Source: Chamaea fasciata (Eukaryota; Chordata; Aves; Passeriformes; Sylviidae). Taken from it: a DNA stretch of 64,000 nucleotides. Where the stretch lies: positions 99,625,982 through 99,689,981 of the forward strand of contig JARCOQ010000003.1 in assembly GCA_029207755.1 (NCBI GenBank), given 5' to 3'. Each line of letters begins with the position of its first letter. Within the stretch, counting starts at the first letter, position 1. Position numbers and translations under genes: made by a program. The notes under the pieces were generated by a model. That model searched no databases, had not been told where the DNA came from, and saw only the letters and a list, made by a program, of their open reading frames with translations. Of this stretch, positions 12,166 to 26,000 are shown piece by piece.

Positions 12166-15100
12166 ATTAATGAAGTAACATGGAACAAAGCCACATTTGT
12201 TCATGTGTAAGGCATGTTAATGGTGTTCCTTTCAAAAGCTGGAGCAGTGGATTGATGCACTGAATTTCACCTCTAGGGACTCTGACTCTGGTTAGGAGAC
12301 AAATGAGTTTGATAGCATCAAGTAAATACTCAATGGGTATTTGCCTCCATCCCCAAAATCATCATGCAATTTGGCAGGAGCAGCAGTCTGTGCTCACGAG
12401 ACGTCTCGAGGTGCTCAGGGCATTGGCAGTCCTGTGGGAGGAAGCATCTGGCTGTGCTGTGCCTGGAGTTACCCAGCACTCTCACACTCCCACTTCCCCA
12501 AGCATCAGCAACACTCTACTCCCCAGAACCACTGTAAAGAAAACATAAAATTAAAGCTGAAAGAAGGGGGAAAAGATATTTATTTGGGTTCATGAAGTGA
12601 ACTAACACTGGAGATGGGCTGAACTACAACTGTATCAGCTTTGATGCATTATTAGAATCGTGAACACTTTCAGTGCTTCAAGGAAAAGATTTTTTCCAGG
12701 CACAAGATCAAAGCCATAGCTAAATAATATTGGGTTACAGAGCAGAGGACTTTGAAATGGCTGGTTTTGACTGCTTTTGTATCTAGAAATGTTGTGATAG
12801 GAGCAGCCCTTTTTTACTAGGCCCAGTAACAACAATGTAAATCAAGCATTAACCAGAAATAGACAGCAAATTATCTACTTTTTAAAGAAACTTCTACTGG
12901 AGCTGTTTTTTAGGGAAGGAAAGAAGGAGTTCTGTTTTTAATAGAATAAAAAAATACTTGTCCAGGAGGCGCCACTGTATTTTTGTCCCAAAGCATAACT
13001 ATGTTAGATATAAACCAACAGCCTTGAAACAGCTGATAAAACTACATATGGGGATGTTTTGACACAGAGCTGCTAGGACACAACTCAGAGTGAATCCTTA
13101 ACCTTGTCTGATATGTTTTTAGACTTCTCGCATAAAGCATTCATGCTAAAAAAATGAGAGAGACGTACTAGTCTGTGAAAAATAAAAAGTATGGAAAATC
13201 TGCCTGCAAAGTGGGTCCTTGTTAGATGGAACATTTCATTTCAGCAGTCTTCTGGACACAGATATGATGACTGGCAGCTGAATTCAGTTGTGAAGCAGCA
13301 CATTCACAGCAACAGGACTGTGCGAGCACAGACTAGGAAATTTGCCATACAGGGACAGGCAATCCTTCTAAAAATCATACATTCAGTCTGAACTGGTTAT
13401 ATATGTTCCCTCTGCAGATAAGGCAGAGAGGCAAACACCTCTGGAGGGTAAGTCATCCTGTCCTAAGACAGGTGCTTAAGTAAATTGCAGAACTGCTCAG
13501 CAAAGGTGCAATTTTTTTTCTCGTTGGCTCATAGAGCCAGAAGAATTCATGGAGCCAAGACATCTAATTTCCAGGTGGTTAAGGCAGTGAGATGCATCAC
13601 CCCACAGCTAAGTTACCTAATCATCATGACTCCCCTTATAGTTCCAGACAGGAAGAACAGCCAAATACTTTCAGTCTTGGATATGTTTATATGAAGAAAC
13701 ACAACAAGAAAGAACAAAAGTAAGGTCTTCCTCCAGGACACGGACACAGTTTGTCTCTCTTCTGGAAGGATTTCAGTGAAGGGAGTGAAATGGCTGCCTC
13801 TCCGTGTTCAGGACTACCTTGGTTTTCTTCATAAGGTTAAAACAGCCTTTTGTACAGACTACCCCTTGCCCATGGATGGTTTTGCTATCTGAATGACAGT
13901 CTCACAGAATTCTTTAGAAAAAGAAATCTAAAGATCTGCTTCCTTCACGAATTGCAGACTACCATAATTTTGGGCCGAATTCAATTGATGCCACAGAGAA
14001 GAGAATCCAGATGTAGCACTCTCCTCTTAACCTGTTCAGGAAGCACAGGCTGTTCTGAGGGTGAATTTTTCACTGTCAAACTTCAAGTTCAAAACCATGG
14101 CTGAGGAATACAAATGTTTTTTTAAAGTGTCCTTAATGCTAATGTCCATCTATAAAATGATGGTGTGATTTGCATCCCTCCCCATGCAGCCAAACTTGTG
14201 GGGATTTGAGTAGCAGGCACATCAGGCCTGGCCATGACCACATAAACTGTAACTATGGTGCAAGTGATTCCCAACCACCAAAGATCAACAATCTTACACT
14301 GTGTCTGTAGGAGGGTCATTATGACTATTATTGCTGAGCCTGATATTCAGACCTATGTTCCTCCAAATTGCTCCATCCTGCTGAACTTGTGAGCTCTGTT
14401 ACAGATATCCATTCTCCTTGGGAAGGAAACCAAACCCTGGTGAATGAGCTGCTAGACCCCACAGAGGAGAAGGTCTGCAGCAGAATTTGTGCCTGTTGAT
14501 GACACCCCTTTACAGTGAGCACAGATGGACACAGAGAAGAATATTCAGACAAATAAAAGGCTGGATTCAGTTTATTCACAAGAGGGTGTTTGCTTCTTTC
14601 TTGACTGAAGCTTTAACATCCAAGTCAAGCAAGGCCAAAACACTTCAGAAATACAGTTCCTATTGCAAGAATGGTGTCAGGAAAGTATTTATTTCTTTAT
14701 GTGTTTATATGGTTATATATTCAAATATATGCATACATATTTGGCTAGAATGAGATAAACTCATGAGACATGACAGGCCAGAAAAAGCGTACCTATACCT
14801 GTACATCATACACTTATGAATCTACAAATATACTAACCTGGATAAATAAATACAGAGAGAATAAAAGATGGAAAAGAATAGGAAGAAAATCAAGAAAGAG
14901 GCAAAACAAAGAATGGTAAGAGACAGGCAAGAAACCCATGGAGTAATTGAAGCTGGAAATGTGATTTACATCATACATCCCATTTGGCCAGGATGCTCTT
15001 TCCACCAGAGAAGGGAACAGAGGGAACAGTGTTGAACACTACAAGGCCCTGATTCAGATACAGATCTGCAAGTTCTTACAGCAATGCTCAAATGAGGTGA

Positions 15101-15461
15101 TTGAAATGGGTACTGGACTGCTCTCTTTTGCACAACTGTAGATCAGGAACAGCCTTTCTGGAGCCAGTGAAGTTACTTCAGAACTGTACCAGTGCAAGCA
15201 AAGATAAAATCTTCTGAGGATTTAAGTAATCCTAGAAAAGGATTTGGTCAAAGGAAGCAAAGCAAAAACAAAGGAAGAATGTGAGCATTTTGCTTTGCAC
15301 TCTTTGAAGCGTTATGTCTTTTTCAAGGGAGTAACCTAATCCACATTTATACCCATGTTTTTCTTCCACAATTTACTCCAGAGATTTTCTTTAAACAATA
15401 AATAGGAAGTACTCTCACATACAGCTGTGCAGGATATCTAGTTCACAAGCCATTTTTCCAG
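12166..15461. other. Intergenic, no gene recognised
   Basis: No exon, RNA gene or interspersed repeat was identified. Frames are short and unremarkable. Confidence 0.6.
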
Positions 15462-15827
15462 GGTGGGAGCTCGTCCGTTAGGCATCACAGTCATGGAAAA
15501 GAAAATACCAAATGTGATGCAGGAAGCAACATTGCTGGCTTTCTCATTTAGCATCCATTCAATACCAGAGTTGGACAAGATATCCCTAGGTGACTACCTG
15601 GATGAAAATGAGATGTGTTCCAGCTACTTTGAAAGCGCCATCAGCCTCCCAGAAGTGGTCCTGTTAACTTTTGTAATGAGCTACTCAAAAGAAAATGTAG
15701 ACCACCTGAAGCTGCTCTGCAGAAGCACTTATTCTTGGAGATCATTCTTTAAGAATGGGCCTGGTAACTTTGATGCCCTTAAGATGACTTTCAAAAAGGT
15801 CCTGATCTGGACAGACTTGCAAAAAAT
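15462..15827 (+). other. Open segment with splice-like borders (unrecognised, possible exon)
   Basis: A plus-strand frame is open across this segment and stops at 15831. The first ATG is at 15493, giving 112 codons. It is preceded by a pyrimidine-rich CATTTTTCCAG that could be an acceptor and followed at 15828 by GTGAGA, a good donor. The segment between them is 366 nt, a multiple of three, with both borders in the same phase. The peptide has balanced composition with stretches such as GDYLDENEMCSSYFESAI and LKMTFKKVLIWTDLQ. I do not recognise any family. No partner exon was found, so chance remains the likelier explanation. Confidence 0.2.
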
Positions 15828-17138
15828 GTGAGACAGGTTTAGGCACTAGTAGTCCAAAGCTTTTAATTGATCTGATTTGGTAGGTGTGCTCAAGGGAAGC
15901 CTACCTACAACAAAAGCATTAAAATCAATCCAGAGCACATCTTTACTTGATTAATCCACTTCTGGGAAATATCCCTATGCCTGGAACTGTGCCTACTTCC
16001 AGTGTGGCCTGGCTTCCTGTATCACCAGGCTGCCTGGGTATGAGCTCTTTTCATGCACACAGAGAAGAATATCCTGGCCATGAAGCTACATCATGTCCCT
16101 GGCATTAAGGGGGCAGAAAGAGGTATATGTATTTATTTACATGTATGTATTAAAGCTGGGCCACATGCAGCCTGGGCTGCAAGTCTCATAAGGTCAGAAG
16201 ATGAACGAGTGAGAAGCAGCCTCATCATCAGAGGACTGAAATAGGCTGTGCCATACCCAGAGACTGATTAAACTGAATTGGAAAACACTAGACAGTAAGC
16301 TGGATCTGTTCCTGAGCTGTGCCCAGCTGGTCTTCATGAAGGGACAGAGGTGAGTCTGTGTCAGCTGAGTACCTCCCTGAAATGAGCATAGCTTACATGG
16401 ATGTGCTTTATATAAGTAAGATTTTTAAAGTATAATGCTGTTCTGAAAAGCAAAGAGAGGAAAATGGGATGGTAGGTCTCCAAGTTGATTCTCTTGGTGA
16501 CTCAGATCAGATATGCCCTCCTTGTAGACGAAAATGAGGGGAAGATTCTCCACTTATCTTCATCTGTGGTCAGATTGGTTGTTTTATACTGTGGTCATTA
16601 ATTCTGCCTGGTTTTGCACGGGGAAAACAAACAGCCATTTATTAAAGAATTATTCTGATAATGCAGTAAAGGACTAAAATTCATCTTTCTACCTATTAGA
16701 GCAGGGGCAATATACCATGGTGAACATTAACAAAAAGTGAGTGAGTATATACTGAGATGGTACAGTGATCAGCAGTTAGCACTCTCAGCGTATATGGGGT
16801 CTGATAAAAAAGGTTATTTTCCTCAGCCATGTTCCCAGGCACACTGGAATTATACAATAATTTCAGAAAACCTCCAGGTTATACCATGGGTTTTCTTTCC
16901 TAGGAGGTATTTGTCTCCTTGCTGTGTTTCACACTTTGCATGTGCCTGTCCCCATGCACAAAACAGATGGAGGCCTGAGTCCAGATGTTTTTAGCTGACC
17001 TTGTTTGGCAGGAGCACTTTTGATATATCCCATTAAATCTGGATGGCTTGTTCACCAAACAAATGGTGGTGGCTCATGCACCAAAACGCCCCATGCATTC
17101 TCTTGCAGGAAGTGGCCAATGCTAAACAGCTCAAGTCT

Positions 17139-17173
17139 CACAATGCCACCACAATGCCACCACAGTGCCATCA
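17139..17173. repeat. Short tandem repeat, 11-bp unit, about 3 copies
   Basis: The unit CACAATGCCAC occurs twice, followed by a near copy CACAGTGCCAT. Confidence 0.75.
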
Positions 17174-17504
17174 TACCAGTGACAGGGTTGGCACCAGGCC
17201 AACTGGCTGGCCCTGAGCCTGGTTTCACTCTGCATCTACAAAAGAAGAGCTAAACCAGGCAAGAAGAAAATTCTGGCACTCAGTGCTGGCAAGCACCATG
17301 GCATTATTTATTATTTCATGCATTTTCTATCTTCTGCTCATACAGTCAGTTCAGATCACTTTTGTCTTCCAGAGAGAAATCAAAGCCCACAATGGGCTTC
17401 AGACCAAATTTGATGAAAAGCTGCATAAACAGAGCATGAATTTGCCCCTCTACCTTTGCTCTGATTTAAGGAAGCATGCATGCCCAGATCATTTCACCTG
17501 AGGT

Positions 17505-17700
17505 AGCCAAGCATTAATTAATTACATAAAAGCATTTGTGAACCTGTTAAAACTATCTATTAGATGAGCAGTGCTGCTATCTCCACCATCTCTCTAAACG
17601 TTTTAATTAATTTGGGGGAATTTACACATGCACATTGCCTGCCAAATTCAACAAAACTTGCTTTACAAACTAATAATAGCATTTGCTTTCACTGTGGAGT
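17505..17700. promoter_or_regulatory. Candidate conserved non-coding element
   Basis: This AT-rich stretch has dense homeodomain-type sites: AGCATTAATTAATTACATAA near 17512 and ACGTTTTAATTAATTTGGGG near 17598, with further TAATA cores up to 17690. There is no repeat or frame to explain it. Its regulatory role is inferred from composition only. Confidence 0.25.
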
Positions 17701-20700
17701 TATGCAAGCTCTGTATGTGCATGCAAATGGAGGGTGCTGGTCACAGCACATAGCTGGGTGCTTCTCAGTGATTTACCAAGAAACCAATGTTTTCATCAAT
17801 ATTAGTTTCATATTTCTGTCAGTAGAGGTGCACCATGCATGAAAATGTGTGTGCAGCATCTGACAGGATCAACCCATCAAAAATAGTCCATGTTTTTCTT
17901 TTTTTTTTTCTTCTACAGACTGAGAAAAAGTGCAATTTGTTTTCTCAGAGTGATGCAGAGCTGTCAGTGAGGCCTCAGTGGCTTGTGCTGTCCTGTTTTT
18001 CTGCTGCCAGTTTCACACTGCATTCAGAAAACACAACTGTAATGGCACATCAGGGCTCAGCTGTTGTTGATGAATGGCTGGTGCATGATTTTTAAAGGAA
18101 AATTATTGCCCTTTTCGTCATACTTTGAGAGGATAACTTATTAATTAGGCAGCTTGAAAAGGGAAATAAAATCCCAATCACCTTCAGTGGATTAGCACAC
18201 AAGATGAGAAGCAAAGCCTGCATAAATGTGAAGAAACTTCACTGAACAGAGCAATGTCAGTTCAGACCACATTCCAGCAATGTCCTGATCCTCTGCTGCT
18301 CCGATGGCATTCTCCTCTAGCACCTGGACTAGACAGCATAAAAACACTCACCATGGAAATTCCTCATGCACCATCACAGGTGTCTATGCCAAGTTTCATC
18401 ACCTGGCCCATAGTCCTCATGCTTGGATAGGAGGACAGGGAGGTGTCCTGGAACATCCCAGGGCCCTGGCCCCCAGCACTTGCAGCCACAGCCCCTTGGT
18501 GTCTCAGTTTTCCACAGATCTGTCCTCACCCCACCTCTGCTGGCTGAGGGGAAGGCATTTCCAGCAGCATTCAGACTTTCAGATAGGCATCTGGTCCTGG
18601 ATCTTCAAAGGTCCTAAGGCTGTGCTGCACTGCAGCTGGAGCTGAAGTGCCCCTACACTTGGGGTTTTCTCCAGTTTAACTACATCACTCCAAATCCATC
18701 TAAATAAACTGATACAACTTTTCTTGTATAGACAAGACCTTAATCTCTCCATTTAATCTGTTCTTGCTATTGTTCCTCCTGGCCTGGGCCTCTTGACAGC
18801 CCAGAGCACTGAGGTGCTCAGCTTCCTGGGGATTCTACCCTGTGAATTCATTTCCACTTGTGGCTGGCATTGGACTTGCACTCCAGCTCCCTCAGGCAAT
18901 ATTTGTTCCGACGACTTTTCCAGCCCATTATACATTCAAAATGCATCTCCCTAATTTATCTCCTTCCCCTGATACTATCTTTCCCATGTTCCTTGGGGAT
19001 TTCTTTGTCATGACAACCGCTTTTGACAAAGTTCTCCTTTATCCAGCTGTAGCAGGCACAATGAGGTTTGGTGCACCACATCACACCGCAGGTCTGTCAG
19101 ATTGCGTCTCCTGTCTTTGACAGGCCCTGCAAACCCACTTCTAGAGAATTGTGGGGAATCCCATCCCATCAGCAGTCTCTTAGACAAAGTTGTTGGTGCT
19201 TCACTGCCTGCCCAGCACTGCTGGCTTGCTGCTGAGGGCATCTGCATGGCTCCCACACGATCTACTGCACTGGGCAGCTCTGTCCTTTGTGATAAACCCA
19301 CTACTGCTTGTGCACGTAATACTGTGCCATTCCAAGCAAGGACTGGCTTAGTTTCCCCTTTTTCCTTAAAATTGCTCACTCCACTCAGATCCTTGCTGTC
19401 CTCTGCAAACCACTGATCTCCCACTCCAACCCAACCTTCACTTCTACAGCTCCTCACAGCACTGCAAGCCCTCCAAATAAAACACAGCACAGAGGAAAAA
19501 AAGAGAAAAGACTAGACCCTGCAAGAAACAGGAGCCGAGAAACAGCGTTTTGGGAGCAACGACCTTCTGGTGTCCCCTGCCCAACTGGGGGAAATTGCTG
19601 CAAGAAGAAGTTGGTATTTAGTTGCCTTAGCTTGAAGTCCTATGCTTCCAAACCTGATGATTGCTATTGTTTGCTAGAGCAGATGACTCTGTATTAGAAT
19701 GAGGTCAGGGTCCTGTTGGAGGTATCACTCCAGGTGACTACTTAGCTCTGCCCTCCTCTGACCTCAACATGGATAAACCAGAGGAGACAGCAAGTGGGAG
19801 TCAGCATCTGGCTGGGGTCAGAGACTGGTCTTATGGAAGGTAGCAGTTGTGTTTTATAGAATCTCTGCCACAAAGGCTCCAGACCAGGTCTTCTAAGCCT
19901 AGCTTATTACAAAAAGGTAGCAATCAGAACCATAATCTTCAAATCAGTCTGTATTTATGCAAACCCCTTGCTTTCTTAGCCTGCCTCAATTCCTTTGGAA
20001 TGTTTCCCAACAGTACCCACAATTAAATATGCAGATGGTATCTTCTGAGAGACAAGAAGAAATGTTTTCCATTTAAACAAGATTTGGAAATCAATTTGGA
20101 AATTTTCTGCCAGATGGTCCCCAAATCTAACAAGACCTCCAATACAGGGCACAAATGTACGTCTCTCTGTTAATAAAGGTGGCTCTTAACATCCCACGGG
20201 GAATATTGCAGTATGCAGGACTGTGCAGATACTGTTTCTCACCTGCAGAACTCTGCAGTCCCTAGCAGTGATGCATTTGTGGTTGCCTAGAAAAGTAACA
20301 ACACATGAGAGTGCTCATCCACTGCTGGGTCTGTGGGTGCGTGTGCTGGGTCACATCCCTTTCCTCACACTGCCTGCTGACAGTTGGTATTTCACTTATC
20401 ATCAATGATACCAGCTCCTCATTCATGTGAATGTACATCTGTGCTTGACATACCGTGTAAGAGGAAAATACCAGAAGGGAAATTTGAGCAGACACATCTG
20501 CAGGATGTGCAAATCAAGCGCAGAAATAAGGAATTTGGCAAGTCTCTCAGGAAATGATGATAGTGATTTTTTTTCATCTCATGCCTTTTACTTGTTCAGC
20601 CGAACACTATTTCCTATTTCAAGACGTTTCCACAGTGCATATCTGTTGGGAATGTAAACACAATCCAGGATTCAGCAGCTACTGCTTTTTCAGGCAAGAA

Positions 20701-22970
20701 ACATCTGCTTTCCAATGTCACCACTGGCCAGAACCCACATGGGGAAGCATTTAGGGGCGGAGCAACACAGCCTGAAATGAGCTGGATGGATCACACCTCC
20801 ATGTTGAGCTCATGCTGTGTGAGCAGGGCAGGCAAGCTCTTCCTCTCCTTTATCTTACTTTCCATCCCATGTATTTGGGGAATTAGGCTTGGAATACTCC
20901 TCTGGATGACCTCTGATGTAGTCATGTTTGGCTGCTTTCTCCTGCCAGCAAGGCATTGCTGTGGCCCTGTGAAGATCTGTGTTTGGAAAAGTGTTTACAC
21001 CTTCCTGCTGTGGAAAACACAAGGCACAAATAGGGGAGGTGTGTGGGAACCAGAGGAGAGAAGTTGGGATGCAGTGGCTCTGGGACCAACAACAAAGCTA
21101 AAGCTTGCAAATGGCAAAGAGGAGAGTGCATGTCCAAAGTATGAGGGAAACATAAGTGTCCTGACCTGCTTGCCACTCAGGGTGCTGGAAAACGTGGTTA
21201 GTGATGCAATGGGCAAGGATGTAATTTTTCCCATAGGAATTAATATAACTGAGAGTGGAATGAATGCATGCAGGGACTTAAAAGAAGGGCACAGGGACAC
21301 TATCTGTGGTGTGGAGGATGGAGACAATAGGGACAGAGCCATCAAGTAAAGGTTTTCAGAGGCTGACTTTTACGAACAGAAAGGTCTCACCTGCTTTTCC
21401 CATGAGGCTGACAACTTAATATGTATCCTCTTGCAGGAGATACTATCCTATCTCTCCTGAATTATTACTTATTTATTTTTGTCATCATCATCCTCAGGTG
21501 AATAAATCCCAGTAAAGCCAATCAGGTGCAAGGGATGGGAAACCAGATCAGTGATGAAAGTTAGCAGAAACTCATGGATATTGAGCCTCTGAAACTGCAG
21601 GCAGAGAAGGGCCAGGCAGCAGAGCACTGCTGTGCTTCCCAGCTTGCCTTCCCCTCTGCAATGGACCTGTTTTCCATATGGAAAACCAGGTTTCCTAGGC
21701 CCTCAGCATCCCACATTGGTTATTCCTTCAAGGTGGCAGCAGGTGAATGAAGGAGAGCAAAAAAACCCTTCTGCCTTTACAGGATAGTGAAGAAGAGTGA
21801 AGATCCTTGCTCTTGATGTCCCCCACAACTGTTGTACGAGAAGCACTTTGTACCCAGCACCATGGTTAAAACCCATTTCATACATCAGGCAGAGTACAGG
21901 CTATGCAGGTACTTAGCTTTTTGCTTTGGTTTGCAGCTTTTGCCATTAATGTCATCTCACTTGGTGCTCCTGTGCTTGCCTCACTTTGGTGTGATGCTAT
22001 CAGAGCACTTTGCTGTCCTCTTTCAAGTCTGTCTCGCACAGCAGATATCTGACCCCTTCCCTGACATTACATCTCTGCTGCATTTTCTGCTTCTGCGGAG
22101 TCACACTCCTTCCCAGTGCAAAGCTGTGCAAGAATGCGGTAACTTTACACCCCCTGAAGGTTTGGCCCTAAAAATCCACCCAAAAGAGCTGCTGAATTTG
22201 AAAGAAATTCCAAGATGGCTGTTCAAGCTGTCCTCCTTCCCCTCTGCCTGGTCAGTGTATGGGTACCTCCTTTGCTTCATGCTCCCTTCTCCAAGGTGGA
22301 TGGAGAAGGTTGCCCCTTCTCTGTGGTCTAATTCTGGCTCATTGGATTCTGGAACTGAGCTGGGTTAAGGAAAACATGGAATAAATTAGGACTGGTGCTC
22401 CTATAGATAAATGCATGATGGGCTGAAAGAAGAAATTTCTGCCATTTACTATTACCTAGCAGATGTCACCATGCCTTGCCACCTTAGCCAAAGCACACTG
22501 ACTCTCCAGCTGACAGATTTTGTAGCCAGGTACCCTAAATTTAAACTAGCATCAGTGCCTGTTGGATGGTGACCTCTGGCCAGTGCCCAATTGAGTATCC
22601 CACAGATCATGCCTGCACTTTCTCAGACACCATGGAAACTGGGACTTGGGGTCACTGCTCCAGGCCCTTGATGAAGTGGCCCTAAATAAGTTCTGGAGTT
22701 AAAAACTTAACACAGCATTTCACACAGAGAACCCTAATACATCCTGTTAATTATCCACACAAGAATAAAACTGTGATAATTAGAAGATCAGATAATGATG
22801 TCTAGGAAATACCAGAGCAATTGCAGCAGAAATGTTGGTTTAGTAATGAATGCATGTTAAATACCCTGAAATACCTTATTAACAGCTGGGATGTGATTCC
22901 CAGAGCCAGACTCAGTGTTCTAACAGCAACAAAACACATGCACCTCTAAGGTGAAATAGAAATTTTTGCA

Positions 22971-23034
22971 GGGTTTTTTTTTTGGGGGGGGGGGGTTTGG
23001 TGGGTTTTTTTTGGTGTTTTTTTTAAATTAGTGC
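22971..23034. repeat. G/T homopolymer cluster with a G12 run
   Basis: GGG, T10, G12, then TTTGGTGGG, T8, GGTG and T8 follow one another. G12 is long for unique vertebrate DNA and is prone to sequencing and replication slippage. With flanking GGG runs the plus strand could fold as a G-quadruplex. Confidence 0.9.
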
Positions 23035-26000
23035 AATGAAATCTCACAGAAAAGGGGTTTTCACATCTTTTTTCAGCATGAAAGAGTTTACATTTTTCAA
23101 CATGATGAAAGTCACTGAGTGAGTTACGCTCCTCACTGTTATTTAACTTTACCTCCCCAAGAGATGTAGGGAAAAACCTGAAAACTGGAGCAAGGAAGAG
23201 GAGAGGATATGTCATCATTGCAGGAAATCGCCTTTTAAAAGTCATCAAATAGAAAATGCCACAGTAGAAAGATCTCATGCTTTGATTTTGCTCTCAGCAC
23301 AGAAATCTTCTGGAGAAATAGCACTAGGGAAATACATGAAGTGGGTAGGAATGAATCAAATACTGTACCTGTAGCGGGGGAGTAGGGCACATCCTCTTAC
23401 AGAGGCAAGCTGTTGGAGCAGTTGCTTTTTCTGAGACATCTGTATTCACATCTGCTGGAAAAGTGAGATAAACTCAGGCAATTACAAATCTGGTTTGGAG
23501 GCTTTAGCTGGACTAGTGTAGGATATTCAGGAAAACATTTTTTTTTTCCCGTCAAGAGGTCTGTATTGGTAAGAGCTATGTTTAGAGTAAGTAATTTGTG
23601 GCAAAACCAAAACCAAATAATGACAATAGCTGCATCACTGGCTTTAAGCTTCCTTAAATAAAACCAAAGGAAAGAAAGGGGTAGGAACAGCAACCACTGA
23701 AGCAAATGGAGGGGTTATCCATCTGTGGAAAAGTCACAAAAATGTTCATCACAACAGCCAAAGCGACTCCTGCAGACAGATTTCCGTCTCCAGTTTGCCC
23801 CAGCTCCCAGAATGTCCGGCCACAGATGGGTGAGCTCCTGCTAGGAAAGACAATCTACCCTGTCTGGTTCCCTTTTGCTGAATGTGATACCATTAAAACT
23901 TGTCTGTCAGAGGAGGGATTACTCTTTAAGTCATTTGCTGGCTGCTGGACAGCCCTCTGGTCAGACCTGGCACTGTGGCAGTACTGGGTAAGTGTCTGAA
24001 AAACACAGCTCAGTCTTTAACCCAAATACTCTGTAGATTCTGAAGGGGTTCCACCAGACAAATTCACTCCAAGGAAGGGATGCAGCCAGGAGCATGCCTT
24101 TACAGCCCTACATGCATGACCGTGACTAAGGACTTTTAATTGCAGGGACTCCTACTATCACTCCCTGGAGAAACATTTTGTCTTCCTGTCCAAAGCCTGT
24201 TGTTACATTACCAAGCTCTTTGCAGTTGGGAAAAAGAGATCGTTGTGACTGTTCCTCAAAGCTTGTGAAACCTAGGAAATGCTGAACAGCCTTTCTTCAG
24301 CAACTGTAGGTACTGCCTATAGGTTAAAATAGGAACATAACCTAGGGAGTCATTCAGGGTTTTTCTTAAATTACTGAAGGCTGTGAAGTTGCCAAGTGCT
24401 TGCTCTGCTCCGGACATACTTTGATAGCCAGCTGGCAAAATATTAGGATTATGGGATAGGGATCAAGCTTTTAATCATTAGCACCCTGCGTCTCCAGCCT
24501 ATGATTCTAAATGGAACATCAGTCAGGACTTAATTAAAAAGTGATACAATTTCAAACTTGTTAGCCAGTGTTTTGGGTTGGGTGAGACTGAACAAAGGGT
24601 ACTTTCCAACTAAGGATTTCTTCTGCTCAGCAGATTTCTGTCCAGAATATTTTGTCTACTGCAACATTTTTATGAGAGGCTACTGAACTAAAAATGGGCT
24701 TTGGACAAAGCAGCAGCATTTATATATCTGTGAGGGTTACCTATAAATGGGTCCAACATTCCAAGTTGTGACCTTAAGGACTCCCTGTGATTACCCCAGG
24801 GATTTTTCATTGCAGAGCTCATGAACTCAGGCTGGTCAGAGGCAACCATGGCACTCTGTCACCCATGTCTCCTAGACCAAAGATGATCTTCGCCAGTTAA
24901 GCCAACCCTTCACTTTGGACTGAAACACACCAACATAGTGTATCAAGTGTTTTATTTTACTGATGTTGCTACAGAAGAATGAAAATTGGAGAGTAATTCC
25001 AACAAAGAATAAAGCAGCAGGCTTAGTTCTGCTTCTTGAAAACTGTAGTCCCCAAGCAGCTCTAGGAGATCTGAGAAGGAGACACCAGCCCCAGTAAATG
25101 GGGAAGGGACAATATAATTGAAGCAGTCCAGCCACATCACTGCAGTCTCTTCAAGATGAAGGATTTCATGAGTCAGGGGACTGCCCTTAGCTCAGTGAAT
25201 ACCCAGGAGGAAACTGAACATAGAACTACACATGGGCTTACATATAAACACCTATATACATATATATATGCATGTGTCTGTGAATTGTCTGCATCCATGT
25301 CCTGTGTGGTTTTTTCATGATATCTCAGTATACACTGAATATCTGCCTACAGTCTTTACAATGCTTGTTATGTCTCTTTCACACATCCCTCCCTGAACAT
25401 GTGAAATTCAAAGTCGGGGCTGGAGCTTCCACTAGCCTGAGGCAGCTAGGCCCTTTCCTAGGAAAGGGGTGTAGTAAGTAGGGAATCCAGTGTTTAGTCC
25501 CAATGCTAAAGTGAGCAAAGAAAAAGATGTTCTTGCAGCTTCCTTAGAACAAGGAAAACATAAAGGTCCAGCACAGAGAATCCAAATACAAGGGTGCCAA
25601 ACCCATCAACTTAAAAGAGATTTTGCAGGCCTCTATTCCAGCAACACTGAGAGATGAAGTGCTAGTACCCAGTCCCAGGGAGCAGACCTTGGGTACATGC
25701 CCATCCTCAGGAGAGAGGCAGCAACTCAGAAAGTCCCACACCCAGCATTTCATTTTGGCTGGCTTTGGAAGCCTCCAGCACAGCCCAGGGGCTTTCTGCA
25801 TCTCTGTCCAGCAGTACTGACTCCTACTGATCATGTGGGGCTGGGTATTTGCACCAGGCTGCCTTTGCAGGGCTGTGGCAAGGCTGTAGCAGCAAAGGGA
25901 TGTGAGCCAGACACCTGCCTGATCCATCCCACCCCTCTTTTGGATTTGCTACATTTTTCTGGTGCCAGGAGGAAATAATCCAACCAAAATATGCTCATCA

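Larger units (their letters stand above)
15832..22970. other. Intergenic, no gene recognised
   Basis: No recognised exon or interspersed repeat. It contains the longest frames of the window (20777-21349 and 21832-22368, plus; 19490-19008, minus), none with family features. AT-rich possible regulatory segments lie at 17505-17700 and 22730-22870, and a short 11-bp tandem repeat lies at 17139-17173. Confidence 0.6.

Noticed and set aside
19008..19490. 160-codon minus-strand ORF
   Set aside because: Overlaps an open frame on the other strand and shows no domain. Likely a chance frame in a locally GC-richer stretch.
20777..21349. 190-codon plus-strand ORF, the longest in the window
   Set aside because: It has an ATG, a hydrophobic N-terminal stretch and then low-information sequence, but no recognisable domain, splice context or promoter. 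Chance is the simplest reading, so it is not called as a gene.
21832..22368. 178-codon plus-strand ORF
   Set aside because: Leucine- and serine-rich with no family features, no splice partner and no sign of a start context. Treated as chance.
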